Shown: positions 51,097 through 63,254 of the stretch, piece after piece | Layout of the letters: each line of letters begins with the position of its first letter | How positions within the stretch are numbered: position 1 is the stretch's first letter | From: Paenibacillus lutrae | GTDB taxonomy: Bacteria > Bacillota > Bacilli > Paenibacillales > NBRC-103111 | DNA length: 64,000 nucleotides | NCBI RefSeq assembly: GCF_009757775.1 | Contig: NZ_RHLK01000013.1 | Span: 90,212-154,211 of the forward strand | Direction: 5' to 3' | Notes under the pieces: generated by a model | Told to the model about the DNA's origin: nothing | What the model saw: the letters and a program-made list of their open reading frames with translations, nothing else | Databases searched by the model: none | Program-made: the position numbers and the translations under genes

Positions 51097-52338
51097 TTGC
51101 TGGAAGTGAACGGGGTCAGTAAACTCTACGAGAATTCACGGGGTGTCAGCGGAATTAACTTCACGATGCAGCGTGGCGAAATTGTAGGTTTTCTGGGACC
51201 CAACGGAGCAGGCAAAACGACTACGATGAGGATGATTACGGGTTATTTGAATCCGACGAGCGGGAGCATTCGCGTGAATGGTCTATCCATGGCGGACCAC
51301 CCCCGTAAAGCGCGGCGCACCATCGGCTACTTGCCCGAGACGCCGCCCCTTTACCCGGAGATGACCGTACGGGCCTACCTGAAATTCGTTGCTGATCTGC
51401 GCGACGTGCCGGCCAGAGACCAGAAGAGACGGATCGGCGAAATCATGGAGAAGCTCGGATTGGGCGGCCGGGAGCATCAGATTATCCGCAGCTTGTCCAA
51501 AGGGTACAAGCAGCGTCTGGGTCTCGCCCAGGCAATCGTGCATCAGCCCGATCTACTTGTGCTCGATGAGCCGACTTCGGGACTGGACCCGAAGCAGATC
51601 ATCGAGATCCGCCGGCTGATCCGGGAGCTCGGCGAGAATCATACCGTGCTTCTGAGCACGCACATTCTGCCTGAGGTTAACGCCCTGTGCAACAGGGTGC
51701 TGATCATTAACCAGGGACAGATTGTGCTGGACGAGAAGCCCGAGCTGCTAGGGCGCACGATGGGCGACACGTTCGAGGTGTCGCTTGAAGTGAAAGGGCC
51801 GCGCGAAGATGTCGTGCGGCTGCTGGGCGGTACGCCGGGCGTCGCCGCGGTGGAAGTGCTGGGCGGTGATGAGAGCATCAACGCCGCTGGGGTGGGCGAA
51901 GCAGATGCACGGGGCGCCGCAGCGGCGGGCGAGCTTAGTTCTGACAAGCCTGAGGCCGAGGCGGAAGGTACAGCCTCCAGCCTTTTGCCAGTCAGCCCGG
52001 CGCCGGCTGGCGAACGGCCGCGTCCGCTGGGAGCATCGGCGCTTAGCAGCTCCGGCGAGTGTGGCGGGGCGGAGGATGCCTCGCATACTGGCGAAGCCGA
52101 AGTCCCGGCAGACGGTACCGTTAAGCTTCGCGTGTCTGCTGCGGGCAGCACGGACATCCGTGAGCCGGTATTTTTCCGGCTGGCCGAGGCGGGTTACCCG
52201 ATTCTGGAGATGAAGCGGGAGAGTCTCAGCCTGGAAGAGATTTTCCTCAAGCTGACGACGGATGAGAAGTTAGCCGGATCCGGTTCAGCCGATGAGGCGG
52301 ATTCCGCCGCTCAACAAGGAGGTGGCGAAGATGCGTAG
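51097..52338 (+). CDS. ABC transporter ATP-binding protein, GldA-like, with low-complexity insertion
   Basis: ABC ATPase of 413 aa. Walker A GPNGAGKTT is at about residues 35-43, the signature LSKGYKQRLGLAQA and Walker B LLVLDEPTSGLDP are normal. After the ATPase core (about residues 1-220) comes the DUF4162-like regulatory domain, split by an Ala/Glu/Ser/Gly-rich insertion of about 100 residues (roughly 265-355). The last part, EPVFFRLAEAGYPILEMKRE, restores the fold. The insertion is GC-rich and looks like an unstructured linker. TTG 51097 has AAAGGAGGAG upstream. It overlaps the permease gene by eight bases. Confidence 0.93.
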   Translation: MLEVNGVSKLYENSRGVSGINFTMQRGEIVGFLGPNGAGKTTTMRMITGYLNPTSGSIRVNGLSMADHPRKARRTIGYLPETPPLYPEMTVRAYLKFVADLRDVPARDQKRRIGEIMEKLGLGGREHQIIRSLSKGYKQRLGLAQAIVHQPDLLVLDEPTSGLDPKQIIEIRRLIRELGENHTVLLSTHILPEVNALCNRVLIINQGQIVLDEKPELLGRTMGDTFEVSLEVKGPREDVVRLLGGTPGVAAVEVLGGDESINAAGVGEADARGAAAAGELSSDKPEAEAEGTASSLLPVSPAPAGERPRPLGASALSSSGECGGAEDASHTGEAEVPADGTVKLRVSAAGSTDIREPVFFRLAEAGYPILEMKRESLSLEEIFLKLTTDEKLAGSGSADEADSAAQQGGGEDA

Positions 52339-53047
52339 AATGTGGGCCCTCTGCTCCAAGGAGCTGCAGCTGTTTTTTTATTCCCCGACATCTTACGTCG
52401 CTTTTGCTTTTTACATCCTCGTGTCGAGTATTATGTTTTATCTCAATTTCGTTATGATCCAGCCAAGTCTGATTGACGTTCGGTATGTGGTCGGGAACAC
52501 CTCTTTCATCTACTTGTTCATTATCCCGCTGCTCACGATGAGGCTGGTTGCGGACGAGTTCCGGCATGGGACGGATGAGCTCCTGCTGACCTCTCCTGCC
52601 GGTACCGGCGAGATCGTGCTTGGCAAATATTTGGCCGCTGTGATTGTTCTCTTCCTGCTCACCCTCTGCAGCCTCGTGTATCCGCTGATCATGTCGGCCT
52701 TTGGCACACTGGATCAGCCTGTGCTGTGGCTTTCCTACTTAAGCATGTTTTTGCTGGGAGCGGCGATGATGGCGATCGGACTGTTCGCCTCGACGCTGTC
52801 CAATAACCAGATGGTCGCCGGGATAGCCGGATTTGCGATTCTGCTGCTGTTCTGGATGATGGACTGGGTGGCGGAAGGATTCAACGGAAAGTTCCGGGAG
52901 TGGATCGAACAGTTCTCACTCAGCGGACGCGTAATCAATCTTCAAAAGGGTATTGTGCACGGCCCGGACATTCTGTTCTTCGTCACACTGGCGGCCCTGT
53001 TTATCATACTCAGCATGCAGACTCTTGAAAGAAAGCGGTGGAGGTGA
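52331..53047 (+). CDS. ABC-2 type permease, GldF-like
   Basis: Six-helix membrane permease of 238 aa that would work with the GldA-like ATPase. It starts MRRMWALCSKELQLFFYSPT, which resembles the conserved N terminus of GldF proteins (short amphipathic helix, then a first helix). The DEFRHGTDELLLTSP loop between helices 2 and 3 is typical. I start at ATG 52331 because AAGGAGGTGG precedes it. The transported substrate is unknown. Confidence 0.88.
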   Translation: MRRMWALCSKELQLFFYSPTSYVAFAFYILVSSIMFYLNFVMIQPSLIDVRYVVGNTSFIYLFIIPLLTMRLVADEFRHGTDELLLTSPAGTGEIVLGKYLAAVIVLFLLTLCSLVYPLIMSAFGTLDQPVLWLSYLSMFLLGAAMMAIGLFASTLSNNQMVAGIAGFAILLLFWMMDWVAEGFNGKFREWIEQFSLSGRVINLQKGIVHGPDILFFVTLAALFIILSMQTLERKRWR

Positions 53048-53052
53048 CGGCG

Positions 53053-54441
53053 ATGAAGAAACTGTTGCGCGGTACAAATACGGCGGTACTCACCGTTGCG
53101 GTCATTGGTATTTTCATTCTGCTGACTTTCTTTCTTCATTCGTTAAAAGATTTTCAGCTCGATTTGTCCAAAAATAAAATGTACACACTTTCGGAGCAAA
53201 CCATTGGTACTCTCCAAGGCTTAGATCAAGATATTCAAATTACTGCTTTTACCAATCCTATGGAAGATTCCGAAGGGGTCTTGACACGGGAAGTGACGGA
53301 TATGGTGCAGGAATATACCAAACGGAACACCAAAATTACGTTTAAGCAGTACGACATGCTCAAGGAGCCGTCTAAAGCGCAGCAGTATGGGATTCAGCAG
53401 AGCAGTGTTATTTTTGAAAGCGGAGACCAGAAGAAAGTCGTCTCCTTCTATGAAATGTTCACGGGCGGGGCGGGCGACGGTTCCTACCAGTTTACTGGTG
53501 AGGAGAAGATGACGCAGGCGCTCAAGAGCCTGACCAGCAAGGAAAAACACACCGTGTATTTCCTCTCCGGGCATCAGGAGATTACACTGCAAGAAATGAC
53601 AGCCTTGAAATCCAGTCTCGAAGGCGAGAATTATACGGTTCAAGAGCTTAACCTGTACCGTGAAGGCAAAATTCCGGATGACGCGGAGATGCTTCTGCTG
53701 ATCGGACCCCAGACCGATCTGAACGATAAGGAAACCGAGCTGATTAAGAAGTATCTGGACGGAAAAGGCAAGATCTACGTAGCGCTGGGTTTCAGCAAAG
53801 ACATGGCAACGGGCTGGAAAAACATCGATGCTATCATGAATACGTATGGAATTAAGGACCAGCATGCGGTAGCGATTGAGACCAAGCAGAGCACACTTTA
53901 TGATCCGCTCACCCTTATTCCCGAATACGGCACTCACGCGATCACCAGCAAACTGTCCCAATATAATCTGCTTACGATGATGTCACTGACTGTCGCGCTA
54001 AATGCGGAAGACAAAGAAGGTTTCACGAGCACGCCTCTTATCCGGTCAACCGCGGGTGCGTACGGGGAGACGGACATTGCCGGCCTGATGCAGTCGAAGA
54101 CGGATAAAGACGACAAGGACGTCCCGGGGCCTCTCAATCTGGGATATGCGGTTGAAGATAGAGAGGGCAAACCGAAAGCTGTTCTGCTCGGTGGTTCAAC
54201 CTTCCTGATGGATGGTGAAATTACCGTACAAGGAAATCGGGATTTTGCGATGAACAGCATAGGCTGGCTGCAAGAGAAGAAAGATCAGGTTACGATTCGG
54301 CCAAGGCAGAATGAAGCATACCAGACAGCGACTCTGACACCGGGTCAAGCGCAAATCATTTTCCTGGGTGCAGTCGTCATATTCCCGCTGTTGTTCTTGC
54401 TCCTTGGCGGTTTCATCTGGTGGAGGAGGAGAAAAGGATGA
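53053..54441 (+). CDS. GldG-like auxiliary ABC transporter protein
   Basis: A 462-residue protein with an N-terminal membrane helix (AVLTVAVIGIFILLTFFL), a large extracytoplasmic domain (ABC_transp_aux family: LSEQTIGTLQGLDQDIQITA, HTVYFLSGHQE) and a C-terminal helix (IIFLGAVVIFPLLFLLLGGF) ending in a basic tail. This is the GldG architecture. In Bacteroidetes GldAFG serves gliding, but the same set is widespread in non-gliding bacteria. The start ATG 53053 has GGAGGTGACGG upstream. Confidence 0.88.
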   Translation: MKKLLRGTNTAVLTVAVIGIFILLTFFLHSLKDFQLDLSKNKMYTLSEQTIGTLQGLDQDIQITAFTNPMEDSEGVLTREVTDMVQEYTKRNTKITFKQYDMLKEPSKAQQYGIQQSSVIFESGDQKKVVSFYEMFTGGAGDGSYQFTGEEKMTQALKSLTSKEKHTVYFLSGHQEITLQEMTALKSSLEGENYTVQELNLYREGKIPDDAEMLLLIGPQTDLNDKETELIKKYLDGKGKIYVALGFSKDMATGWKNIDAIMNTYGIKDQHAVAIETKQSTLYDPLTLIPEYGTHAITSKLSQYNLLTMMSLTVALNAEDKEGFTSTPLIRSTAGAYGETDIAGLMQSKTDKDDKDVPGPLNLGYAVEDREGKPKAVLLGGSTFLMDGEITVQGNRDFAMNSIGWLQEKKDQVTIRPRQNEAYQTATLTPGQAQIIFLGAVVIFPLLFLLLGGFIWWRRRKG

Positions 54442-55376
54442 AGAAGTTCATGCCGAGCCTGCTTCTGGTGGTATTTCTCGGAGGGCTCTGGTATGCCTGG
54501 AGCCAAGACTTTTTCAAAAAACAAAAGCCGCTTGAGCAGGCCAAAGCACTCGTTCAAGTTGATGTTCAAGAAGTACAGAGCTTCTCCATTGAAAATAAGG
54601 ACCAGCCGGTGATTGAACTGATCCGTAATGATGACGGATGGTCCATGGCGAAGCCCTCTGCCGCGCCGCTTAACCCGAACTTGACGGAAGGCTGGATCGA
54701 TTCGTTTAATTTGCTGACACAGGAGCGGGCTGTAGATGAGCATGCATCGGATCTTGCCAAGTTCGGACTGGCTGAGCCGTCTTCCGTGTACCGGGTTAGC
54801 CTGTCGGATGGAACAACCAAGGAAGTCAGGATCGGATCAGCGACCCCGGTTGAGGGATATGTATATGTCCAGCTTAACGATTCCCCGGTAGTTTACCAGG
54901 TGAATGCATCCTCGATCACGGCGCTGAATAAAAGACCGCTCGATTTTGTAGAAACGAATCCGGTGAAATTTGATTATGATCGGGTAAAAAGCATTTCGTT
55001 CAACTGGAAAGACCGCAAATGGGAATTGGTAAAAACCGAAGGGGACAAACCATCCGTCGAATCCAAATGGAAAATGGACGGAAAAGAGATCGAAGGCGCG
55101 GAAGCTGTTCAAATACTGGAGAGGGTACGATCCATGGATACGGAACAAATGCCCAAACCAGCACTAGAGGCGGCTGTCAAAGCTGTAGATTGGACGATGG
55201 AAATCGTCGAAACGATAGATGGCAAAGATCTCAAAAGTACGTATGAAGCCCGCCCCGACGAACATGCAGCCTGGGTAATCAGGCAGGGGGGAGAATGGGC
55301 GTACGCCATACCGGCCTCGTTTGCAGAGGAGCTGGCGGGCTTGGGAACACCGAAGTCTGGAGGCAGCGGCGGATAA
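54438..55376 (+). CDS. DUF4340 membrane-anchored protein
   Basis: A 312-residue protein with a single N-terminal membrane segment (LLLVVFLGGLWYAWS) and a predicted extracytoplasmic beta-rich region with repeated units (GWSMAKPSAAPLNPNLTEGW, KFGLAEPSSVYRVSLSDGTT). This is the DUF4340 pattern, which regularly follows gldG-like genes. Start and previous stop overlap as ATGA at 54438-54441, so the two are translationally coupled. It is the last gene of the operon. Confidence 0.85.
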   Translation: MKKFMPSLLLVVFLGGLWYAWSQDFFKKQKPLEQAKALVQVDVQEVQSFSIENKDQPVIELIRNDDGWSMAKPSAAPLNPNLTEGWIDSFNLLTQERAVDEHASDLAKFGLAEPSSVYRVSLSDGTTKEVRIGSATPVEGYVYVQLNDSPVVYQVNASSITALNKRPLDFVETNPVKFDYDRVKSISFNWKDRKWELVKTEGDKPSVESKWKMDGKEIEGAEAVQILERVRSMDTEQMPKPALEAAVKAVDWTMEIVETIDGKDLKSTYEARPDEHAAWVIRQGGEWAYAIPASFAEELAGLGTPKSGGSGG

Positions 55377-55396
55377 TCATTAAAGCGAATAAGCGA

Positions 55397-55432
55397 GGGA
55401 CAAGGGCTTTCATGCCCTTGTCCCTTTTTTTA
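55397..55432 (+). terminator. Terminator of the Gld-type ABC operon
   Basis: GGGACAAGGGC and GCCCTTGTCCC, an 11-bp perfect stem, followed by seven T. Confidence 0.9.
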
Positions 55433-55552
55433 TAAGGCAAGTTAAGCGGTAGACTACATAGCTTTGGATAAATATGGGCATGCTAGACACCACGTACAGG
55501 CTGAAGGATAGAACGGCAGACTGGTAATACAAGTTGAAGGGGTGAATCAAAC

Positions 55553-55813
55553 GTGCGACCTGACATTGTTGACCAAAGGGAAGAGACTCGAATACCCGCG
55601 GCAGGCTTGGAACGGATGGGTGCTGTAACTATACCGGATTTGCAGTTGTTGGGGGATTTGATCCGTTTCGAGGATATCCTGGCCAAGCGATGCTCCGAAG
55701 CTGCGGAGCGTTCGTCGGATCCTGAACTGCGCCGTGTGTTCAGCGAATTGGCTGAACTTCGGCTCGCTAGAGCGCGGCAGCTTTTGACTGCGCTCAGAGG
55801 CGCGGAAATTTAA
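55553..55813 (+). CDS. Small helical protein, unknown function
   Basis: An 86-residue protein, mostly helical and charged. After about 25 residues without obvious structure it has LLGDLIRFEDILAKRCSEAA and a second helix with ELAELRLARARQLLTAL, an antiparallel hairpin pattern reminiscent of ferritin-like or spore-coat-type bundles. I do not recognise a family. GTG 55553 has AAGGGGTG upstream. It precedes a gene with a similar helical pattern at its N terminus, with 56 bases between, so they may act together. Confidence 0.6.
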   Translation: MRPDIVDQREETRIPAAGLERMGAVTIPDLQLLGDLIRFEDILAKRCSEAAERSSDPELRRVFSELAELRLARARQLLTALRGAEI

Positions 55814-55869
55814 CAGGACATGTAGAAAGGTTGTATGCTACATGCCCTTATCTGATTATGGAGGTGCTA

Positions 55870-57198
55870 ATGATGCAGGAAAACCTACAAACCACCAGCC
55901 GGGCGGAAACAGAATGGGATCTGGCGGATCTCGCTGCGGCTGAGTTTAAACGCCTCGCTTCCAAGTATGCGGCGGCGGCCTGGAACGCCGACCAGCCGCA
56001 ATTACGCGCCTTGTACAGAGAGCTTTTGCGGCGGACACTGGACGATCAGGACCGTTTGTATCAAGTGATTGCGGCACGGACGGGCAAGCGCAAAATGCAT
56101 GAGGCCAATCCGGCCGAAGTACAGCGGGAAATTGCAAGGCATGACCGGGCTCTCCGGGAGCTCGAGCTTTTGATCCGCAAAGAGTACAGCCAGCAGCAGT
56201 TGCTTGAGGATCAGGACAAGTTCGAGGAGTTTCGGGCGAATTCAGCGGATGACCGTACGGAATCTTTCGCGGATCCGCTGAAGGCGCCTGAGGAAAACCC
56301 GGTTCCGGTTTTTAATTCGGCGGCAGAGCTGCCTCCTGCAGAGCCGTTTCAGCCGCCTTCAGCTCAGAGCGGAGGGTTCCGTGTTATGGGGAATGGGCTT
56401 CATGCAGAAGATATCTATGCGGCTGACACATCTGCTTCCGATGCGGACATTACGAGTGGGCCGGTGGGCCCTGGTTCGGATTCCGATCGTGTGTGGCAGT
56501 CAAGCGCTGCCGCTTCGGATAACGGCTCGTTTGTCCCTGCTCCTTCAATCCCTTCGGGGACGGGGGCGGATTCCGGCCGTATGCCTTATGTTGAGGGCGG
56601 ACAAGCCGCACCTGTCGGTGAAATATCCGCTTCGTACGGCAGTTCTCCCCCGACCAGAGAAGTGCTGCCTGTAGATGGCCGCACGGTTCAAGCGGGGGAC
56701 GGGTCGCCAGCGAGCGGACCAATGTCCGCCTACGGCAATGCTCATGCGTGGGGCGGTCCGCCATCTGCGGCCCCTCGCCCGCCGGCGTACGGTGCCCGCA
56801 CATCCGTGCCTGCTCCGGCACCGGCGTACGGCGCCAGCGTGCCAGCGAGCGGCGTCTCGTCGCGGATTGGCGCCGCTGTGCCGGCAAACGGCGCCGCGCC
56901 CGCCTACGGCACACCGCCGAACGGCGCCGCCGGTCCGCCCGTCCGTTCCGAACCGGACGGGTCCCGTCCTCGGCCCTACGGACAATCCGTATGGCCGTAT
57001 AACCCGCGCGGCGGCCCCGGGTCGCCTGCACAGCAGGCGGCTGCACCCTACGGCCGTCCGCAGCCGCCTTACGACCGCCCGGAGATCCGGGGCGGTCAAG
57101 GAGCAGAGCGCCCTGGACCTCCGGGTGCTCCGCAGCAGGCGTCCGCATTCACGCCGCCTGCTGCGCCTTTTACCGGTGGACCGCCGCGTCACCGGTAA
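55870..57198 (+). CDS. Helical N-terminal, Pro/Ala-rich C-terminal protein, possibly spore-coat associated
   Basis: About 442 aa. The N-terminal 130 residues form helices of the type LAAAEFKRLASKYAAAAWNA and LYRELLRRTLDDQDRLYQVI, which resemble the CotF coat-protein pattern. The remaining 300 residues are low complexity, rich in Pro, Ala, Gly, Ser and Tyr, with repeated APAYG and PANGA units from about 310. Such tails are common in spore-surface proteins. GGAGGTG precedes ATG 55870 and ATG 55873; either could be used. The 3' half is much more GC-rich than its surroundings. The coat role is an inference. Confidence 0.6.
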   Translation: MMQENLQTTSRAETEWDLADLAAAEFKRLASKYAAAAWNADQPQLRALYRELLRRTLDDQDRLYQVIAARTGKRKMHEANPAEVQREIARHDRALRELELLIRKEYSQQQLLEDQDKFEEFRANSADDRTESFADPLKAPEENPVPVFNSAAELPPAEPFQPPSAQSGGFRVMGNGLHAEDIYAADTSASDADITSGPVGPGSDSDRVWQSSAAASDNGSFVPAPSIPSGTGADSGRMPYVEGGQAAPVGEISASYGSSPPTREVLPVDGRTVQAGDGSPASGPMSAYGNAHAWGGPPSAAPRPPAYGARTSVPAPAPAYGASVPASGVSSRIGAAVPANGAAPAYGTPPNGAAGPPVRSEPDGSRPRPYGQSVWPYNPRGGPGSPAQQAAAPYGRPQPPYDRPEIRGGQGAERPGPPGAPQQASAFTPPAAPFTGGPPRHR

Positions 57199-57241
57199 CC
57201 TTCCCTGCTGCGCGGCACGAAGTCCCGCAGCGATAAGACCA

Positions 57242-57278
57242 AGAGCGCCCTCGTTTTAAGAGGGCGCTCCTTTCTTTG
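57242..57278 (+). terminator. Terminator after the Pro-rich protein gene
   Basis: GAGCGCCCTC and GAGGGCGCTC, a 10-bp stem, followed by CTTTCTTT. Confidence 0.85.
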
Positions 57279-57378
57279 TCCGTCGTGACAAAGAACATGG
57301 AATGAAAACCTTTTGTCCCACATATACAAGTTACAGGGATGTCCAAGCAACTTATTCTAGTAAAGGAAGTGTTCATTT

Positions 57379-57801
57379 ATGCGTTCAACGCGTTTCAAAA
57401 TGTCCTCGGTCCTTCTGCTTCTCCTGCTTTTCGCCTCCAGTAGTGTTCTGACGGCCTGCAGTCTTCTGAACAAATCCGACACCAACGCCGATCTTGCTGC
57501 CGCAGGCGGTCTGCCGGCTCTGGATGCGCAGCTTGATCAGAATGGCACGGCCGCTACCATCTCCTACAAAGTCCGTAATCTGGCTATCGCCGGAGACAGA
57601 CTGGGGGAGACGCATACAGATGGACAGGGACATTTGCATTTGTATGTAGACGGAGTTCAGAAAGCCATGCTCAAAACCGATGCTCCGGTTCGGCTGGAGA
57701 ACATCCCGCCTGGCAAGCACACCATCAAGCTTTCTCTTCAGCAGAACGATCACGTGGCTATTAATGTGGAGAAAGTATTCGAAATCGAAGTCAAGAAATA
57801 A
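57379..57801 (+). CDS. Lipoprotein of unknown function
   Basis: A 140-residue protein with a signal sequence (VLLLLLLFASSS) and lipobox SVLTAC, lipidated Cys27. The mature part is beta-rich with a His-containing segment HTDGQGHLHLYVDG and a later PPGKHTIKLSLQQNDH. The sequence resembles small secreted beta-sandwich proteins and the clustered histidines could bind metal, but I cannot name the family. GGAAGTG precedes ATG 57379. It is monocistronic, with terminators on both sides. Confidence 0.75.
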   Translation: MRSTRFKMSSVLLLLLLFASSSVLTACSLLNKSDTNADLAAAGGLPALDAQLDQNGTAATISYKVRNLAIAGDRLGETHTDGQGHLHLYVDGVQKAMLKTDAPVRLENIPPGKHTIKLSLQQNDHVAINVEKVFEIEVKK

Positions 57802-57840
57802 CCTCCGGGCCTACAGGCATTGCATACATACACCTCTGAA

Positions 57841-57881
57841 GAGATCCTCCGGCGCAAGAATCCGGGGAGGTCTCTTTTTTG
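57841..57881 (+). terminator. Terminator after the lipoprotein gene
   Basis: GAGATCCTCCGG pairs with CCGGGGAGGTCTC, followed by six T. Confidence 0.85.
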
Positions 57882-57988
57882 GTTGTTAAAGCATTCTATA
57901 GAGATCCTTACTTAGGGTCTGACAGAAATTCTCCCTTTCGCGAACGTATATTCCTGTTTTATAATAAAAAGAAGCCAGTTTTCGTCAT

Positions 57989-58017
57989 TTGACACACCCT
58001 GACGCGTAGCATAGACT
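57989..58017 (+). promoter_or_regulatory. Sigma-A promoter of the pcrB-pcrA-ligA operon
   Basis: Perfect -35 TTGACA at 57989-57994 and TAGACT at 58012-58017 with a 17-base spacer, about 63 bases before the pcrB start. Confidence 0.8.
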
Positions 58018-58080
58018 GAGGGTATTGAAGTGCAGAGAGGCGGGCTTTCCGCCTATGCTTGAGCGGAGGGAAGATACGTT

Positions 58081-58767
58081 TTGATCGTAGACAGTTCCAA
58101 ATGGAAACACGTGTTTAAGCTTGATCCCGATAAGGAAATATCGGATGAATCCCTGGACCGGATTTGCCTGTCGGGCACGGACGCTATTATTGTAGGAGGC
58201 TCTTCCGGCGTTACGTTTGACAACACCGTCGATCTGCTTTCACGCATACGCGGGTATGAAGTGCCTTGTGTGCTGGAGGTATCTGACTCGGAGGCAATCG
58301 TCCCTGGTTTCGATCTCTTTTTTATACCTATGGTGCTAAATGCGGAAGATCCCGATTGGATTCTGGGCCGCCATCATGAAGCGATAAAGGAATATGGCGC
58401 TATGATGGATTGGAACGAGATCCTTGTGGAGGGGTACGTCATCTTACATGCGGATTCGACTGCTGCCAAGATAACCAGAGCCCGTACTGGTTTAAGTGAA
58501 AGAGACGTGCAGGCATACGCCCGGATGGCGGAGCATTTGCTGCATCTGCCCATTTTCTATATCGAGTACAGCGGTACGTTCGGAGATATGGATTTGATCC
58601 GCAGCACCAAGCGGGTGCTGGAGACAACCCGCCTTTTCTATGGGGGCGGAATAGACGGGCCTGAGAAAGCGAGAATGGCAGCGGAAGCGGCCGACACTAT
58701 CGTCGTAGGCAATCTTATCTATGAAGACTTGGAGCGTGCACTGGAGACTGTGCAGGCCTTGATATAA
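58081..58767 (+). CDS. pcrB: Heptaprenylglyceryl phosphate synthase PcrB
   Basis: TIM-barrel prenyltransferase of 228 aa that joins heptaprenyl diphosphate to sn-glycerol-1-phosphate at the membrane. The phosphate-binding loops are present as [19 protein letters not shown] and the [11 protein letters not shown] / IVVGN pair. The start is TTG 58081 with GGAGGGA upstream. It is followed by pcrA after 50 bases and shares the promoter above. Confidence 0.95.
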   Translation: MIVDSSKWKHVFKLDPDKEISDESLDRICLSGTDAIIVGGSSGVTFDNTVDLLSRIRGYEVPCVLEVSDSEAIVPGFDLFFIPMVLNAEDPDWILGRHHEAIKEYGAMMDWNEILVEGYVILHADSTAAKITRARTGLSERDVQAYARMAEHLLHLPIFYIEYSGTFGDMDLIRSTKRVLETTRLFYGGGIDGPEKARMAAEAADTIVVGNLIYEDLERALETVQALI

Positions 58768-58817
58768 TAAGCGGCAGCCGGCTGCAGCCGGAGGGGCCGT
58801 GGAAAGAAGGTACTTCC

Positions 58818-61142
58818 ATGATTGATATACAGCAAGCTATACAGAGGCTTAACCCGCAGCAGCGCAAAGCCGTTGAAGCGACCGATGGTCCGCTTCTCAT
58901 TATGGCAGGGGCGGGAAGCGGCAAGACCCGTGTGCTTACGCACCGAATCGCCTATTTAATCGGAGCCAAAAGAGTAGCGCCCTGGAGTATTCTGGCGATT
59001 ACTTTTACCAACAAAGCCGCGCGTGAAATGCGGGATCGTGTAAGCCAGCTGATCGGACCGTCCGCGAATGACGTCTGGGTATCTACGTTTCACTCGATGT
59101 GCGTACGTATCCTGCGGAAAGATATTGACCGGATCGGATTTAACTCGAACTTCTCTATCCTGGATTCAAGTGACCAGCTCTCAGTTGTTAAAACCTGCAT
59201 GAAAGAGCTGAATATAGACACGAAGAAATTCGAACCCAAAGCGGTTCAATCGGCGATCAGTACAGCCAAGAATGAACTCGTCACCCCTCAGCGCTTTGAA
59301 CAGAAGGTTGGCGACTATTTTGACGGCCTTGTGGCCAAAGTGTATACCCTTTACCAGAAGAAGCTCAAAAGCAACAATTCCCTCGATTTTGATGATCTTA
59401 TCATGTCTACGATCCAGCTTTTTACCGAAGTGCCCGAAGTGCTTGATTTCTATCAGAATAAGTTCCGCTTTATCCATGTCGACGAGTATCAGGATACGAA
59501 CCGTGCCCAGTACATGCTCTGCCAGATGCTGGCCGATAAATCTAAGAATTTGTGCGTTGTAGGGGACTCCGACCAGTCTATTTATCGCTGGCGGGGCGCG
59601 GATATCACCAACATTCTGAATTTTGAAGAAGACTATCCGAACGCGACGACTATTCTCCTTGAGCAGAATTACCGCTCCACCTCGACCATTCTTCAAGCGG
59701 CTAACCAAGTCATCGGGAATAATACAGGCCGTAAGGCCAAGAACTTGTGGACCGACAAAGGGGAAGGCGATAAAATCCGTGTCTACCAGGCGGATTCCGA
59801 ACATGATGAGGGCTATTTTATAGCAGGGGAAATTAACAAGAATACGGCCGCGGCCAAAAAATACGCCGATCACGCTATTTTGTATCGTACGAATGCACAG
59901 TCCCGGGTCATAGAGGAAATCTTAATTAAGTCGGATATCCCTTACCAGATCGTAGGGGGCATCAAGTTCTACGACCGCAAAGAGATTAAGGATATTCTCG
60001 GCTATTTAAGATTAATTTCTAATCCGGATGATGACATTAGTCTTGTTCGTGTTATTAATGTTCCGAAAAGGGGGATCGGGGGCACTACCTTGGATAAGGT
60101 AGCGGACTTCGCGGCCCGTCGCGGAATTTCGATGTATGCGATGCTGGAAGAAGTGGAATCGTTGGAGATATCGGCAAGAACGCGCAATGCTCTGGCTGAT
60201 TTCCGTGAAATGATTTTTAATCTGAACCGGATGGTCGAATACTTGTCTGTTACGGAGCTGACAGAAAAAGTGCTCGAAATGAGTGAATACCGGCTGGAAC
60301 TTCAAAGGGAGAATACGCTGGAATCCAAATCGCGCCTCGAGAACATTGACGAGTTCCTATCCGTTACGAATGAGTTCGAGACGCGCAACGAGGACAAGTC
60401 GCTGGTTTCTTTCCTGACGGATCTTGCCCTTATTGCCGACATTGATTCCATGGACAAGGATGATGAGCCGCAGGACTCTGTTGTACTCATGACCATGCAC
60501 AGTGCCAAGGGACTGGAGTTTCCCGTTGTCTTCATTATCGGAATGGAGGAAGGCGTCTTTCCGCATAGCCGCGCGAACACGGATAACGAAGAGCTGGAGG
60601 AGGAGCGGCGCCTTGCTTATGTGGGGATTACGCGCGCTGAGAAAGAACTGTTCCTTACTTGCGCGAGAATGCGTATGCTGTTCGGACGGACAAGCGCGAA
60701 TCCCCCTTCCCGTTTCTTGAAGGAGATTCCACAGGAATTGATGGAAGTGCTGGCTTCCGGCGGAGGGGGAAGCACGTTCTCGGGCTGGTCCCGCAGCGGC
60801 GGTACATCCTTCGGCAGCCGGAGTTCCTCCGGATTCGGCGGAGGAACTTCAGGGACAGGCTTCGGGCAGACGGCTTCCAGCGGCACATCCTGGGGGCAGT
60901 CCTCGGCAATGGGTAAACCGGCCGGTACGGTACGAAGTGCTCCCCGTACAGCTGTTCCTGCCGGCAACCAGCCTGCAGAAGGTTTCAAAATGGGTGACAA
61001 AGTCTCGCACGGCAAATGGGGGACGGGCGTTATTGTCGCGGTGAAGGGCAAGGGCGACGATACGGAGCTCCAAATAGCCTTTCCTGCTCCGGTAGGTGTC
61101 AAGCGTCTTCTTGCGAAGTTCGCCCCGATTACGAAACAGTAA
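58818..61142 (+). CDS. pcrA: ATP-dependent DNA helicase PcrA
   Basis: Essential UvrD/Rep-family 3'-5' helicase, 774 aa, for replication, repair and rolling-circle work. Walker [12 protein letters not shown] is at about residues 31-41. Other SF1 motifs are visible: [10 protein letters not shown] (Ia), DEYQDTN (II), [14 protein letters not shown] (III), QNYRSTSTI (IV), [14 protein letters not shown] (V) and [12 protein letters not shown] (VI). A Gly/Ser-rich linker at about 655-715 leads to the C-terminal Tudor-like domain that contacts RNA polymerase. GAAGGTAC precedes ATG 58818. Confidence 0.98.
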   Translation: MIDIQQAIQRLNPQQRKAVEATDGPLLIMAGAGSGKTRVLTHRIAYLIGAKRVAPWSILAITFTNKAAREMRDRVSQLIGPSANDVWVSTFHSMCVRILRKDIDRIGFNSNFSILDSSDQLSVVKTCMKELNIDTKKFEPKAVQSAISTAKNELVTPQRFEQKVGDYFDGLVAKVYTLYQKKLKSNNSLDFDDLIMSTIQLFTEVPEVLDFYQNKFRFIHVDEYQDTNRAQYMLCQMLADKSKNLCVVGDSDQSIYRWRGADITNILNFEEDYPNATTILLEQNYRSTSTILQAANQVIGNNTGRKAKNLWTDKGEGDKIRVYQADSEHDEGYFIAGEINKNTAAAKKYADHAILYRTNAQSRVIEEILIKSDIPYQIVGGIKFYDRKEIKDILGYLRLISNPDDDISLVRVINVPKRGIGGTTLDKVADFAARRGISMYAMLEEVESLEISARTRNALADFREMIFNLNRMVEYLSVTELTEKVLEMSEYRLELQRENTLESKSRLENIDEFLSVTNEFETRNEDKSLVSFLTDLALIADIDSMDKDDEPQDSVVLMTMHSAKGLEFPVVFIIGMEEGVFPHSRANTDNEELEEERRLAYVGITRAEKELFLTCARMRMLFGRTSANPPSRFLKEIPQELMEVLASGGGGSTFSGWSRSGGTSFGSRSSSGFGGGTSGTGFGQTASSGTSWGQSSAMGKPAGTVRSAPRTAVPAGNQPAEGFKMGDKVSHGKWGTGVIVAVKGKGDDTELQIAFPAPVGVKRLLAKFAPITKQ

Positions 61143-61153
61143 CTTTTATTTGA

Positions 61154-63199
<2,046 letters not shown>

Positions 63200-63254
63200 T
63201 TATTTGCACGTGCAGCTTTACGGATTTGCCCGGGCAATAACAGTCCATAGACCA

